From Chitinophaga dinghuensis (GTDB taxonomy: Bacteria; Bacteroidota; Bacteroidia; Chitinophagales; Chitinophagaceae), in assembly GCF_003259435.1 (NCBI RefSeq), contig NZ_QLMA01000007.1:124001-188000 (forward strand): a stretch of 64,000 nucleotides of DNA. Reading direction: 5' to 3'. This document shows positions 45,261-54,417 of this stretch, piece after piece. The first letter of the stretch is position 1, and each line of letters starts with the position of its first letter. Both the position numbers and the translations under genes were made by a program. Under the pieces are notes generated by a model. The model saw only the letters and a program-made list of their open reading frames with translations. It did not search any database and was not told where the DNA came from.

Positions 45261-45296
45261 CTGTACTGGTTATTTGTACATATTCTGTATCTGTAT
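45261..45296. promoter_or_regulatory. CTGTA repeat cluster, candidate MocR operator
   Basis: CTGTA/CTGTAT occurs at 45261-45265, 45285-45290 and 45291-45296, with TTGTACA at 45274-45280, in a 36-base stretch directly upstream of the MocR start. GntR-fold operators often contain GTAC/GTAT half-sites. This fits autoregulation, by position and pattern only. Confidence 0.4.
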
Positions 45297-45298
45297 GG

Positions 45299-45306
45299 CA
45301 AATTTA
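45299..45306 (-). promoter_or_regulatory. candidate -7 box for the MocR gene
   Basis: Reads TAAATTTG on the minus strand, matching TAnnTTTG, about 40 bases before the start codon. No clear -33 box was placed. Confidence 0.4.
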
Positions 45307-45313
45307 AGCCATT

Positions 45314-45321
45314 TAAATTTG
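45314..45321 (+). promoter_or_regulatory. candidate -7 box for dxs
   Basis: TAAATTTG on the plus strand, 16 bases before the first ATG of dxs. Transcription from here would give a very short leader, or supports the alternative ATG at 45362. Confidence 0.38.
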
Positions 45322-45337
45322 TCGAAAAGCACAAGGA

Positions 45338-47245
45338 ATGTCCGGAAACTTTAACATCGATATGCCTGATGACCTGCGAAAACTACCCATTACATCGCTG
45401 CAGGATCTCTGCGAGGAATTACGCACTTTTCTAATCGATCACGTGGCCTCCCATGGAGGGCATTTCAGTTCAAGTCTGGGCGTGGTGGAACTCACAGTGG
45501 CGCTGCATTATGTATTTAATACGCCGGACGACAAGCTCGTCTGGGACGTAGGACACCAGGCCTATCCGCATAAACTGCTCACAGGCAGGAAAAGTCGCTT
45601 TCATTCTAACAGACAACTAGGCGGTATCAGCGGCTTCCCCAGCAGAGAGGAAAGCGAGTTCGATGCCTTCGGAACGGGGCATTCTTCCACTTCCATTTCT
45701 GCGATCCTCGGCATGGCCTGCGCTGCAAAATACAGAGGCGATCATACCCGCCAGCACATCGCCGTTATCGGCGATGGCGCAATGACCGCAGGAATGGCCT
45801 TTGAAGCCCTGAATAATGCGGGATATGAACAACCCAACATGCTGGTTATCTTGAATGACAACAACAGATCCATCGATGCCAATACGGGCGCTTTGCAGGA
45901 CTATCTCACGGAACTCACTACCGGCAAGCATTACAATGCCTTAAAATCGCATATCAGGAATGTATTATCCACTGACGCCTGGCCAATGGAAGTGGTCAGA
46001 AAGCTCCAGAAGGCAGTGAAAGGGGGACTGTTACGCTATAGCAATCTGTTCGAAGCGCTGAACATCCGCTATTTCGGCCCGGTAGACGGACATGATCTTA
46101 AAAAACTCATCCATGTATTAGAGAAACTGAAACAGATACCTGGCCCTAAGTTATTACACTGTGTAACCACCAAGGGGAAAGGTTTTGCGCCCGCCATGAC
46201 GGATCACGCAAAATGGCATGCGCCCAGGAAATTCAATAAAATTACAGGCGCTTCGCTAGACACGGAGCCGTCGGGCAATACTTCCTTTACTTTTCAAACC
46301 GTCTTCGGCAACACGCTCTCCGACCTGGCCAGGAGTAATCCACGCATCATAGCGGTTACTCCCGCCATGCTATCAGGAAGCGCATTGACCAAAATGAAAC
46401 AGGAAATGCCTGCCCGCGTATTTGATGTGGGTATCACAGAACAACATGCCGTTACATTTTCCGCAGGCCTCGCCGCCGATGGCATGATCCCTTTTTGTAC
46501 CATCTATTCTACTTTCCTGCAACGCGGCTACGACCAGCTAATCCATGATGTAGCCTTGCAAAATCTGGATGTCGTTTTCTGTATCGACAGAGCAGGTGTG
46601 GTAGGCCAGGATGGCCCTACGCACCATGGTGCATTTGATATCGCCTTCCTCAGATGCATACCCAATATAAAGGGCGCTGCTCCTATGGATCTGGAAGACT
46701 TCCGCCATTTACTCTATACTGCCCAAGCCAGCCAGGGAACGGGCCCTTTCGCTATCCGCTATCCTAAAGGCGTGGGCGCCTCGCCAACCATACCCGGCGC
46801 TTACCGCAAACTGGAAATTGGGAAAGGAAGAAAAATTCGATCCGGTGAAGATATCGCCATCCTTTCTCTTGGCCCTGTAGGACAATATGCCATAGATGCC
46901 TGCGTGGCCCTGGAAGCGTATCATCTGAACATCGCGCATTATGACCTTCGCTTCTTCAAACCCTTGGACGAAGCGTTGCTCCATGAAGTATTTCAACATT
47001 ATTCAACGGTCATCACCATAGAAGACGGATGTATAACCGGTGGCGTCGGGAGCGCTGTAATGGAATTCATGGCAGTGTATGGCTATCGGGCTACCATAAA
47101 GCGATTGGGGCTGCCGGATACCTTCGCAGCACAAGGTACGCCACAACAATTACATGCGTTATATGGGTATGATAGTGCAGCACTCATCTCCCTGATACTG
47201 CAACTTGCCACACAAACTAAATGTATACAAGAGATACTCCAGTGA
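45338..47245 (+). CDS. dxs: 1-deoxy-D-xylulose-5-phosphate synthase
   Basis: A 635-residue thiamine-diphosphate enzyme that joins pyruvate and glyceraldehyde 3-phosphate to DXP, the first step of the MEP isoprenoid pathway and a precursor of PLP and thiamine. Motifs are H-x-x-S-S-L-G-V-V-E-L-T near residue 45, D-V-G-H-Q-A-Y-P-H-K-L, the TPP-binding G-D-G-A-M-T-A-G-M-A-F-E-A-L-N-N, the F-D-V-G-I-T-E-Q-H-A block near residue 365 and D-R-A-G-V-V-G-Q-D-G-P-T-H-H-G. Length is normal. An ATG at 45362 (M-P-D-D-L-R-K-L-P) would also suit the family N-terminus. It is divergent from a MocR gene. Confidence 0.93.
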   Translation: MSGNFNIDMPDDLRKLPITSLQDLCEELRTFLIDHVASHGGHFSSSLGVVELTVALHYVFNTPDDKLVWDVGHQAYPHKLLTGRKSRFHSNRQLGGISGFPSREESEFDAFGTGHSSTSISAILGMACAAKYRGDHTRQHIAVIGDGAMTAGMAFEALNNAGYEQPNMLVILNDNNRSIDANTGALQDYLTELTTGKHYNALKSHIRNVLSTDAWPMEVVRKLQKAVKGGLLRYSNLFEALNIRYFGPVDGHDLKKLIHVLEKLKQIPGPKLLHCVTTKGKGFAPAMTDHAKWHAPRKFNKITGASLDTEPSGNTSFTFQTVFGNTLSDLARSNPRIIAVTPAMLSGSALTKMKQEMPARVFDVGITEQHAVTFSAGLAADGMIPFCTIYSTFLQRGYDQLIHDVALQNLDVVFCIDRAGVVGQDGPTHHGAFDIAFLRCIPNIKGAAPMDLEDFRHLLYTAQASQGTGPFAIRYPKGVGASPTIPGAYRKLEIGKGRKIRSGEDIAILSLGPVGQYAIDACVALEAYHLNIAHYDLRFFKPLDEALLHEVFQHYSTVITIEDGCITGGVGSAVMEFMAVYGYRATIKRLGLPDTFAAQGTPQQLHALYGYDSAALISLILQLATQTKCIQEILQ

Positions 47246-47296
47246 TGAGAATCAATGCCGGCAACTTATTATATTTACTCACTAAAGTGAACAAGT

Positions 47297-48598
47297 ATGA
47301 AAGTTATCCGGCTAGTATTTTTCCTATGTTTACTGCTGACACAAAGGCTGTACGCCCAGACGCCCGCCCAGCAGTCGCTCAGTGCCTTCATGAATGACCG
47401 GTTTGGCCTGTTTATACACTGGGGGCCGGTAACGCTCCGTGGTACAGAAATCGGATGGAGCAGAGATAAAGAAGTGAGTAAAGAAGAGTATGATAGTCTG
47501 TATAAAGAATTCGATCCCGTACTCTTCCAGGCCGATGCCTGGGTGAAAACGGCGAAAGATGCCGGGATGCGCTATCTTACCATCACGGCCCGTCATCACG
47601 ACGGCTTTTGTTTATGGCCATCAAAGTATACCGACTATAACATCTCCCATACGCCTTATAAAAAGGATATCCTGAAAGCATTACAGACAGCCTGTAAAAA
47701 ACAAGGTATCAAATTTTGTATTTATTATTCTGTGCTCGACTGGCATCATCCTGATTATCCGATTCATTCTGCGCACCATGCAAAGTTGGACCCGCAGGCA
47801 GATATGCAAAAGTATATCGCCTATATGAAAAACCAGTTGAAGGAACTCATCGACAACTATGATCCATACATGCTTTGGTTTGATGGACAGTGGGAGAGTC
47901 CCTGGACAGATGCCATGGGAAAAGAAATCTATGCCTATGTGAAGCGTCTGAAACCTGGTATTATCACCAATAACCGGCTGGGTAAGCAATTCGCAGCGAT
48001 GGAGAATAAGGAGATCAATGCGGCAGATATGGTGGGCGATTATGATACGCCCGAACGGGTAGTAGGTCGGTTGAATATGACCATGCCCTGGGAAAGCTGC
48101 TTTACCCTTTGTCAGCAATGGGCCTGGAAAGCCAATGATCAAATGCAGCCATTACAGAAATGCCTGGCCATTCTATCCAAAACTGCCGGTGGAAATGGTA
48201 ACCTGTTATTGAATATTGGCCCTATGCCTGATGGACGCATAGAAGCCCGGCAGGTAGCAAGATTAAAAGAAATAGGCGATTGGCTGAAGATCAATGGAGA
48301 CGCCATCTACAACACCGCAGGAGGCCCCTATGAAGCAACAAATAACTATGCGACCACCCGCAAAGGAAAGAATATTTATCTGCACATATTGAATACCGAT
48401 ACGGCTAGCTACTTGCTGCCAGCGCTTCCTGGCGCTTTAGTGAAAAGTGCGCATACGATTACAGGGCAACCAGTGACAGTGAATACTAGCAATAAAGGGC
48501 TGGAGGTACAGTTGCCGGAAAGTTTGCGAAGGCAATTGCAGTATGTAGTTGTACTGGAACTGGACAAAGATGCCATGACGCTACCAGTGGTGAAATGA
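47297..48598 (+). CDS. alpha-L-fucosidase, GH29
   Basis: A 433-residue secreted enzyme with a signal peptide ending near residue 21 (L-Y-A-Q-T). The barrel has the GH29 marks R-F-G-L-F-I-H-W-G-P near residue 34, Y-L-T-I-T-A-R-H-H-D-G-F-C-L-W near 95 and I-Y-Y-S-V-L-D-W-H-H-P. The nucleophile is Asp196 in M-L-W-F-D-G-Q-W. The C-terminal 90 residues form a beta-sandwich. It releases alpha-linked L-fucose from glycans. It follows dxs by 51 bases but probably has its own role, and it ends at a strong terminator. Confidence 0.92.
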   Translation: MKVIRLVFFLCLLLTQRLYAQTPAQQSLSAFMNDRFGLFIHWGPVTLRGTEIGWSRDKEVSKEEYDSLYKEFDPVLFQADAWVKTAKDAGMRYLTITARHHDGFCLWPSKYTDYNISHTPYKKDILKALQTACKKQGIKFCIYYSVLDWHHPDYPIHSAHHAKLDPQADMQKYIAYMKNQLKELIDNYDPYMLWFDGQWESPWTDAMGKEIYAYVKRLKPGIITNNRLGKQFAAMENKEINAADMVGDYDTPERVVGRLNMTMPWESCFTLCQQWAWKANDQMQPLQKCLAILSKTAGGNGNLLLNIGPMPDGRIEARQVARLKEIGDWLKINGDAIYNTAGGPYEATNNYATTRKGKNIYLHILNTDTASYLLPALPGALVKSAHTITGQPVTVNTSNKGLEVQLPESLRRQLQYVVVLELDKDAMTLPVVK

Positions 48599-48608
48599 TC
48601 GTTTTAAT

Positions 48609-48645
48609 AAACAGAAAACCCGCTATCAAAGCGGGTTTTCTGTTT
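48609..48645. terminator. bidirectional terminator
   Basis: A 14-base-pair stem (48611-48624 with 48630-48643), followed by TT on + and AA-rich on the other side. It lies between the fucosidase gene (+) and the PadR operon (-). Confidence 0.8.
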
Positions 48646-48649
48646 ATAG

Positions 48650-49966
48650 TTATTCTTTTGTAAACTGAAAAGTTTGTCCTCCCTGTTTGAGTAACAACTC
48701 CTTTTTTTCAATATTGAATTCAAGCACAACACCTGCCGGCTCATACTGAAAAGTAGTGGGAGAAGAGGCTTCCAGCGGAAAGGCTTGTTGACCTGTAGCC
48801 TGACCATATAGTTTGTTATCTGCTTTTGTAATCTTAATTTTTATGGGAATCTGCGTGGTGGCATAGCTACCAACGAATTGATCCAGGCTCTCCGAAGTGA
48901 TGGCCACGGCGTTAAAAACAGGCATCTCAAATGGTTGATTGAAAAAGCCGCTCAGTGCACATTTCAGGAGATTGTTATAGGGATACACCAGTCCGTTCGC
49001 GGTAATAGCCACAGAAAGCTTTTCCTCCGGAAAGTATACGAGTACCGACTGAAAACCATCTATTCCACCAGTATGACCATAAGCAAAACTATTCGCATAA
49101 GGGAATCTGCCCATTCCTATCCCGAAGTTATCACGGAGCGTTTTCATCGTATCTAACGTGGAAGGGGATACGAATTTACCTGCAAACAGTTGGGTAATGA
49201 AGGAGGTTAAGTCGCTCGGAGTAGAAACCATCGCTCCCGCTCCCAGGGGAATAGAAGGATCTGTTTCCGCATCCTGTGCCCAGGTGGTTTTGTAGAGATA
49301 GGAGTAGGCCTCGTTTTGTTGGGCATTGATCTTACCTCCGTAATGCGTACTGGCTAAGGCGCCCGGTGTAAGGATTTGTTCTTTTAAGATGTCCGCATAA
49401 GGTTTTTGATAAATTTTTTCCAGGATATAGGTGAGGATGATATAATTGGAATTGCTGTAACCAGCTTTAGTATCGGGTTCAAAATCACTTTTTCCACTGG
49501 CGATGATGCCCATCAGTTCCTTCTCTGATTTGGGTTGCGTATAGTAGCTGAGATAAACGGAATCATTCGTCACATTATGAATGCCGCTTCTATGTGTCAG
49601 CATTTGCCGGATGGTAATCTTCTTTGCGTTTTCAACCTGGGGATAGTATTTATCCAGTGTTTGGTCCAGCGATAATTTTTTCGCTTCCACCGCTTTCATG
49701 ATCAGTGTGGCGGTAAACATTTTAGTGATGGAGCCAATATGATATTTGGTTTTGGGATCGGCTTTATGTGCGGTGGCCACATCGCTATAGCCAATGGCCC
49801 TTGTATAGAGGATGTTGCCGTTTTGTGCCACGGCAATGCTTCCCATAAATTTATCTTTTTCCTGGAGGAGGTTTAACAAACTATCCAAACGTTCCCGTTT
49901 CAATGTTTGCGCGAAAGTAGTGGCGGCTACTACCGTTAGCAGGGTGATGACGATGAGTCTTTTCAT
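48650..49966 (-). CDS. serine hydrolase, class C beta-lactamase fold
   Basis: A 438-residue exported hydrolase with a signal peptide ending near residue 19 (T-T-F-A-Q). The catalytic Ser79-x-x-Lys82 is in H-I-G-S-I-T-K-M-F. The Y-S-N motif is intact in G-Y-S-N-S-N-Y, and H-T-G-G is intact in Y-G-H-T-G-G-I-D-G-F. The C-terminal 90 residues are a lipocalin-like or DUF3471-type beta domain. Members include D-Ala-D-Ala carboxypeptidases and esterases. Its start overlaps the HAAS gene stop by four bases, so it is translated with the PadR/HAAS pair, which probably controls it. Confidence 0.88.
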   Translation of the reverse strand: MKRLIVITLLTVVAATTFAQTLKRERLDSLLNLLQEKDKFMGSIAVAQNGNILYTRAIGYSDVATAHKADPKTKYHIGSITKMFTATLIMKAVEAKKLSLDQTLDKYYPQVENAKKITIRQMLTHRSGIHNVTNDSVYLSYYTQPKSEKELMGIIASGKSDFEPDTKAGYSNSNYIILTYILEKIYQKPYADILKEQILTPGALASTHYGGKINAQQNEAYSYLYKTTWAQDAETDPSIPLGAGAMVSTPSDLTSFITQLFAGKFVSPSTLDTMKTLRDNFGIGMGRFPYANSFAYGHTGGIDGFQSVLVYFPEEKLSVAITANGLVYPYNNLLKCALSGFFNQPFEMPVFNAVAITSESLDQFVGSYATTQIPIKIKITKADNKLYGQATGQQAFPLEASSPTTFQYEPAGVVLEFNIEKKELLLKQGGQTFQFTKE

Positions 49967-50565
49967 GATTTATTTTTGTTGAGATTCTTTTTCAATTTGA
50001 GCAGGGCAGTGAGGAGTATATAGAATACGGCAATGGCCAGTACCATCGCAGGGATAAACCAATTGCCCAGGTATTCATGTACGCCATTCTCTTTCGTGAC
50101 CGTGCCCATACCCAGTACAAATAAGGTGTTGGGTTTGTAATAAAGTCCTACCTCTGACGGATATACGATTTTGGCGATAATCAAAATGACAAACCCAAAG
50201 AGAAACAAATACAGTATCGCGAAAATAATATAGGAAATACCGTTGGTAATATTCAGGGCTAATGCTTTGAATACATGTACAGGGTTGAAAGTTTTGGTGG
50301 CTTGTTCCAGCTTTTTATCGGCTACCAGCGGTTTCAGTACTTCTTCCGGAGGCCCCAGTTTCTCCAGAATATCCAGCAGAGAATCAATTTCGTTAAGCTT
50401 GTCTTTATGTTGGATCGCCTCAAAAATATGACTGTTCATCTCCATATAAATATCATCCTGACTCTCTTTGGGCAACGAGCTGGTCACTTTCTTCACCCGT
50501 TTCATATAGTCGTTGTACACTCTGGCTGCTGCTGGCTGGTTGAATTTTATCTGCGCTATTTTCAT
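49963..50565 (-). CDS. HAAS/DUF1700-like membrane protein
   Basis: A 200-residue protein. Residues 1-85 are helical with the HAAS pattern: Y-N-D-Y-M-K-R-V-K-K, L-P-K-E-S-Q-D-D-I-Y-M-E-M-N-S-H-I-F-E-A, and I-L-E-K-L-G-P-P-E-E-V. Two or three membrane helices follow (about 108-135 and 165-188), then a basic tail. HAAS proteins usually sit directly after a PadR gene, as here, and are thought to form a signalling pair with it. It overlaps both neighbours by four bases. Confidence 0.8.
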   Translation of the reverse strand: MKIAQIKFNQPAAARVYNDYMKRVKKVTSSLPKESQDDIYMEMNSHIFEAIQHKDKLNEIDSLLDILEKLGPPEEVLKPLVADKKLEQATKTFNPVHVFKALALNITNGISYIIFAILYLFLFGFVILIIAKIVYPSEVGLYYKPNTLFVLGMGTVTKENGVHEYLGNWFIPAMVLAIAVFYILLTALLKLKKNLNKNKS

Positions 50566-50897
50566 TTGATAATTTTATGGATTGAACTCTCTAGATTTTT
50601 CCAGTATGCATTCATCTGAGCCAGGGTTTTGATGCCTACAGGTGTCAGACAATAATATTTCCTCGGGATGCCGGTTTCCTGTTCCACCCATTTGGAATCT
50701 ACCAGGTTTTCCGTTTTTAGTCGGTTCATCAGCGGATAAAGCGTTCCTTCTGCAATGTCCATATCGGTATGCTGCTTAATCTGTTCAATCAGCTCATAAC
50801 CGTAATATTCATGCCCCTTCAGGATATTCAGGATGATAAAAGTTAATGTTCCCTTTTTTACCTGCGACTTCCAATTCGTTACAAAGGTTTCATTCAT
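50562..50897 (-). CDS. PadR-family transcriptional regulator
   Basis: A 111-residue winged-helix regulator. The ATG at 50897 (M-N-E-T-F-V) is preferred; the frame is open 30 bases further. The PadR order is clear: K-K-G-T-L-T-F-I-I-L-N-I-L-K, H-E-Y-Y-G-Y-E-L-I-E-Q-I, E-G-T-L-Y-P-L-M-N-R-L, and G-I-P-R-K-Y-Y-C-L-T-P-V-G. It is the first gene of a three-gene operon and probably represses it. Confidence 0.92.
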   Translation of the reverse strand: MNETFVTNWKSQVKKGTLTFIILNILKGHEYYGYELIEQIKQHTDMDIAEGTLYPLMNRLKTENLVDSKWVEQETGIPRKYYCLTPVGIKTLAQMNAYWKNLESSIHKIIK

Positions 50898-51159
50898 GAG
50901 GTAAATGTATAACAAAATACATAGCATTACTAGGTATTTTGGATGTAGATAAGTTTGTTCTGTTTGAATATTGATTATTAATTGTTTATGTAGACGAGAA
51001 GCTCACGCAGTGGGGATGTTACTTCCTGCAAAAAGCAAGAATAGGGACGATGAAAACGCGATAGTCTCACGAGGAGCTATTGGCGCCTTCAAGTGGACAG
51101 TATAGAAACATCGTAATATTATATTACTTTAGAAGAAAGGGTTTTCTCCTTACTAATTT

Positions 51160-52671
51160 ATGCATGATAATAAACCACTTATTCGCATATTCTTCCTGAA
51201 TATATTACTTACACTTGTCATGACCAGCAGCGCTCAGTTGAAGTCTGTGCCAGATACCAGCCATCAGCAGCTTTCAGTGAAAGCAATGCGGGAGGACTTG
51301 TCTACTCTCTGGGCGGCCATCAGTGACATGCATCCTGCATATGGTCTTTATACGGCCACTGATAGTCTGCGTACTGTTTATGATAACACCGTTCGCCGCA
51401 TTCAGCAGCCTATGTCGGAAAGTGAATTTATTACAATCGTTTATCCATTGATCAGCGCATTGAAATGTGGTCATACCCAGATAAAGCATAGTGCCCATTT
51501 CAGACCTGCTGCTGCCGACCAGCTACCCTCGTTACCATTCAAGGTATTAGTGCGGCAGCACCGTGCCTGGATTACCTCACATCAGTTAAAAGAGGTCCGT
51601 ACCGGGGATGAAATATTAAGCATCAATGGGGTAGCTGTGAAGGATATCATACAACATGGCAGCGATTTGTATGCTGCTGATGGAAATAATCAAACCTTCA
51701 AGGAGCTTTTTCTGAGCGAATATGATGGTTTTGAAGATGCCTGCAATAAGTATTATAAATGGAAACCTCCTTATGCGATTAAGTTGAAAACGGTGCAGGG
51801 CAAAGTGATCACCATATCCGCAGATACTTTACCAGCAACGGCGCCACAGGCTGAAATTGTACAGGTAGTAGACAATCGCAGGAATTGGAAAAGTGCTGTT
51901 GGTGAGGAGGAGTTGCCACTGAGATGGCTGAATAACGCGGCGGTGGCATGTCTGGAAGTACATAGCTACCAGTATGAGGATACTTTAGTTTTCAGTAAAG
52001 CTTTTAAGGCCATCAGGGAAAACGGCGTTCAAACGCTCATCATTGACTTACGACATAATACCGGCGGCGATATCAGAATAGCGGCAAAATTACTGACCTA
52101 TCTTGCTGATAGTGCATTTCAAATGGTAGGCAATCTTTGGGCAAGAGTACCCAATCCTGGTAAAACAAAATTTGATCCGTATCTGGACACTGCTAAAACA
52201 CTAAGTTTTATGGAGAGTTTCAGACCAACAGGAATAAGAAATGAAGGTCGCTACTATATGGCATTTCAATCTGGATTTGTCAATTTGCTGGAAAAAATGG
52301 AGCTGGATAAGAAAGACCATTTTGACGGTACGCTCATTGTCTTAATTGATGGCGCCACTTTCTCCTCCGGCGCTCATACAGCAGCGGCTATCAGAAAATA
52401 CTGTAGTAAGTCCACCTTCATTGGGCGTGAAACGGCAGGAGGGGCAGAAGGCTGTAGCGGCGGTACTATCCAGGATTTAACCTTACCCAATACTGGTATA
52501 GTAATAACATTCCCGCTGCTGCGTGTAGTGTCGGTCCTAAACCCTATGATACAAGGACATGGAATCATGCCGGATAGGGAAGTCGTTTATACGCCGACTG
52601 ATATCGTTACCAACAGAGACAGAGATCTGGAGGAGGCGGTTAAAATGATTGCATCCGGGAAAAACAGATGA
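51160..52671 (+). CDS. S41-family peptidase (tail-specific protease type)
   Basis: A 503-residue exported protease. The N-terminus is hydrophobic (residues 8-26, ending T-S-S-A-Q), a signal peptide or anchor. A PDZ-like region (about 125-230, with I-N-G-V-A-V-K-D-I) precedes the S41 core: L-I-I-D-L-R-H-N-T-G-G near residue 292, L-I-V-L-I-D-G-A-T-F-S-S-G-A-H with candidate nucleophile Ser402/Ser403, and G-R-E-T-A-G-G. It cleaves peptides in the periplasm. No partner gene is adjacent. Confidence 0.85.
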   Translation: MHDNKPLIRIFFLNILLTLVMTSSAQLKSVPDTSHQQLSVKAMREDLSTLWAAISDMHPAYGLYTATDSLRTVYDNTVRRIQQPMSESEFITIVYPLISALKCGHTQIKHSAHFRPAAADQLPSLPFKVLVRQHRAWITSHQLKEVRTGDEILSINGVAVKDIIQHGSDLYAADGNNQTFKELFLSEYDGFEDACNKYYKWKPPYAIKLKTVQGKVITISADTLPATAPQAEIVQVVDNRRNWKSAVGEEELPLRWLNNAAVACLEVHSYQYEDTLVFSKAFKAIRENGVQTLIIDLRHNTGGDIRIAAKLLTYLADSAFQMVGNLWARVPNPGKTKFDPYLDTAKTLSFMESFRPTGIRNEGRYYMAFQSGFVNLLEKMELDKKDHFDGTLIVLIDGATFSSGAHTAAAIRKYCSKSTFIGRETAGGAEGCSGGTIQDLTLPNTGIVITFPLLRVVSVLNPMIQGHGIMPDREVVYTPTDIVTNRDRDLEEAVKMIASGKNR

Positions 52672-52791
52672 CAGGAACAGACAGACATCCGTCTCCCTAA
52701 ACTACTCCAGATAAGGGCTTACAACCGCGTGTGATTTTCATATTCAAAAAAAATATTGCATATTTAGCGACTGAAACACATTCGTTCCCTT

Positions 52792-53760
52792 ATGTTTAAA
52801 TACCTATCTGTGGCATGTTTGCTGTTTATAGCCCTAACTATAAAAGCAGCCCCTGTACTTGATTCTCTCGAATACGAAAGAGCACAAGTAAAACTCCTGG
52901 TAGATTCTATCCGCAAAGCGCAAAAGTATGAAATCGGTAATATTAAGCTTCCCGGTGGCAAGGCGGAAATTAAAGTTCCTGCTGGGTTTAAGTACCTGAA
53001 CAAAGAGCAAAGTATTTTTGTGCTCACGAAACTCTGGGGCAATCCGGAATCCAACGCAGAAAACATGCTTGGAATGATCTTCCCTGAAAATTCTGATCCC
53101 TTCTCCGACAGTAGCTTTGTCTTCGTCGTAGCATACGAAGAAGTTGGCTACATAAAAGATGATGACGCCGAAAAAATCAATTACGACGACCTCATGAAAG
53201 ACATGCAGAAGGATGAAAAAGAAGTGAATGAGGCAAGGCAGAAAGAAGGTTATGCCCCTATACATCTGATAGGATGGGCACAGCCTCCTTTCTACGACAA
53301 GCAAAACAAAGTCCTGCACTGGGCGAAAGAAATTCATTTCGGCGATCAGGAAGGCCCTAATACCCTGAATTACCAGATCCGTATTTTAGGTCGTCATGGC
53401 ATTCTTTCCCTAAATGCGGTATGTACTATGCGGGAATTACCATTGGTAAAAGCCAATATCGATAAAGTACTGCATATGGCTACTTTCACGGAAGGAAATA
53501 CCTACTTCGATTTCGATCCTAAGATTGATAAAGTAGCTGCATGGACCATTGGTGGCCTGGTAGCAGGTAAGATCCTCGCAAAAGTGGGCCTCTTCGCTTT
53601 CCTTGCCAAATTCCTCGTAGCCGGCTGGAAATTTATCCTGCTGGGACTAGCTGCCTTAGGCGGTTTCATTAAAAAAATGTTGGGCCGCAAAAAAGCAGAA
53701 GAACCAGTGGTAACCGAACCGGCGCCTACGCCTGAAGATGAACCTACGATGAATGCATAA
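52792..53760 (+). CDS. DUF2167 membrane protein
   Basis: A 322-residue protein with a signal peptide ending near residue 19 (I-K-A-A-P). The DUF2167 region (about 35-235) has L-P-G-G-K-A-E-I-K-V-P-A-G-F-K-Y-L, a W-G-N-P block, V-V-A-Y-E-E-V-G-Y-I-K-D-D-D-A, and L-H-W-A-K-E-I-H-F. Two close hydrophobic segments (about 240-265 and 275-293) and a charged, Pro-rich tail (A-P-T-P-E-D-E-P) follow. An envelope protein of unknown function. Confidence 0.85.
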   Translation: MFKYLSVACLLFIALTIKAAPVLDSLEYERAQVKLLVDSIRKAQKYEIGNIKLPGGKAEIKVPAGFKYLNKEQSIFVLTKLWGNPESNAENMLGMIFPENSDPFSDSSFVFVVAYEEVGYIKDDDAEKINYDDLMKDMQKDEKEVNEARQKEGYAPIHLIGWAQPPFYDKQNKVLHWAKEIHFGDQEGPNTLNYQIRILGRHGILSLNAVCTMRELPLVKANIDKVLHMATFTEGNTYFDFDPKIDKVAAWTIGGLVAGKILAKVGLFAFLAKFLVAGWKFILLGLAALGGFIKKMLGRKKAEEPVVTEPAPTPEDEPTMNA

Positions 53761-53840
53761 TCTGCATTCATCTCTTTTTTAACAGCGGCGATACCAGGCA
53801 ATGGAATCGCCGCTGTAGTTTTCTCAATAGTCATTGCAAT

Positions 53841-54392
53841 ATGAACAAAGCAGCAATCTATAATTGGCTGATCGTGGCCTATTCTGAGCCAATTACTAAT
53901 TTAATGGAGACTTTCTACTACGATAGGAGGGACCGCGAATTTTACTCTATCCATATCGCTGATTTCTTATTGGTGACAGATGATCTCACAAGAGATGAAT
54001 CGGTAAGAGCCTCCTATGCCGATGATACCACGGCTTTGATTGCGGACAGGATTTCCAGGCGGGAGCAAAACGATCCTGAAATTGTGATGATTCCAGCGCT
54101 GGAACTCGGGAAAAGAAAAGCGATTATGGAAGAATTTATCAGCGGCATAAAGGATGAAAAATTATTCAACCTGCTACAGCAGCGGGTAAAGAACCAGGAT
54201 GGATCTCAGCGATTCTGTTTCTATTTTGGCACAGAGGCAACAGATGAGCTGAAAGACCAATGGGAAAAATGGAAGCATACACGCCTGATTACTATTATTG
54301 ACCAATTTATGGTAGATAATAATATTGACCTGGAAAGCTCCAGGGTGTGGGACATTGGAAATAGTTCCTGGATAGAAATGGATCTCACATAG
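53841..54392 (+). CDS. UPF0158-like protein
   Basis: A 183-residue soluble protein. The C-terminal half follows the UPF0158 pattern: I-P-A-L-E-L-G-K-R-K-A-I-M-E-E-F-I near residue 90, L-F-N-L-L-Q-Q-R-V near 112, a short R-F-C-F-Y-F, then W-E-K-W-K and a final helix. The N-terminal strand with F-Y-Y-D-R-R-D-R-E-F-Y also fits. No function is known for the family. Confidence 0.55.
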   Translation: MNKAAIYNWLIVAYSEPITNLMETFYYDRRDREFYSIHIADFLLVTDDLTRDESVRASYADDTTALIADRISRREQNDPEIVMIPALELGKRKAIMEEFISGIKDEKLFNLLQQRVKNQDGSQRFCFYFGTEATDELKDQWEKWKHTRLITIIDQFMVDNNIDLESSRVWDIGNSSWIEMDLT

Positions 54393-54417
54393 CCTGGCAG
54401 TGGCCTCGCCAACAGGG

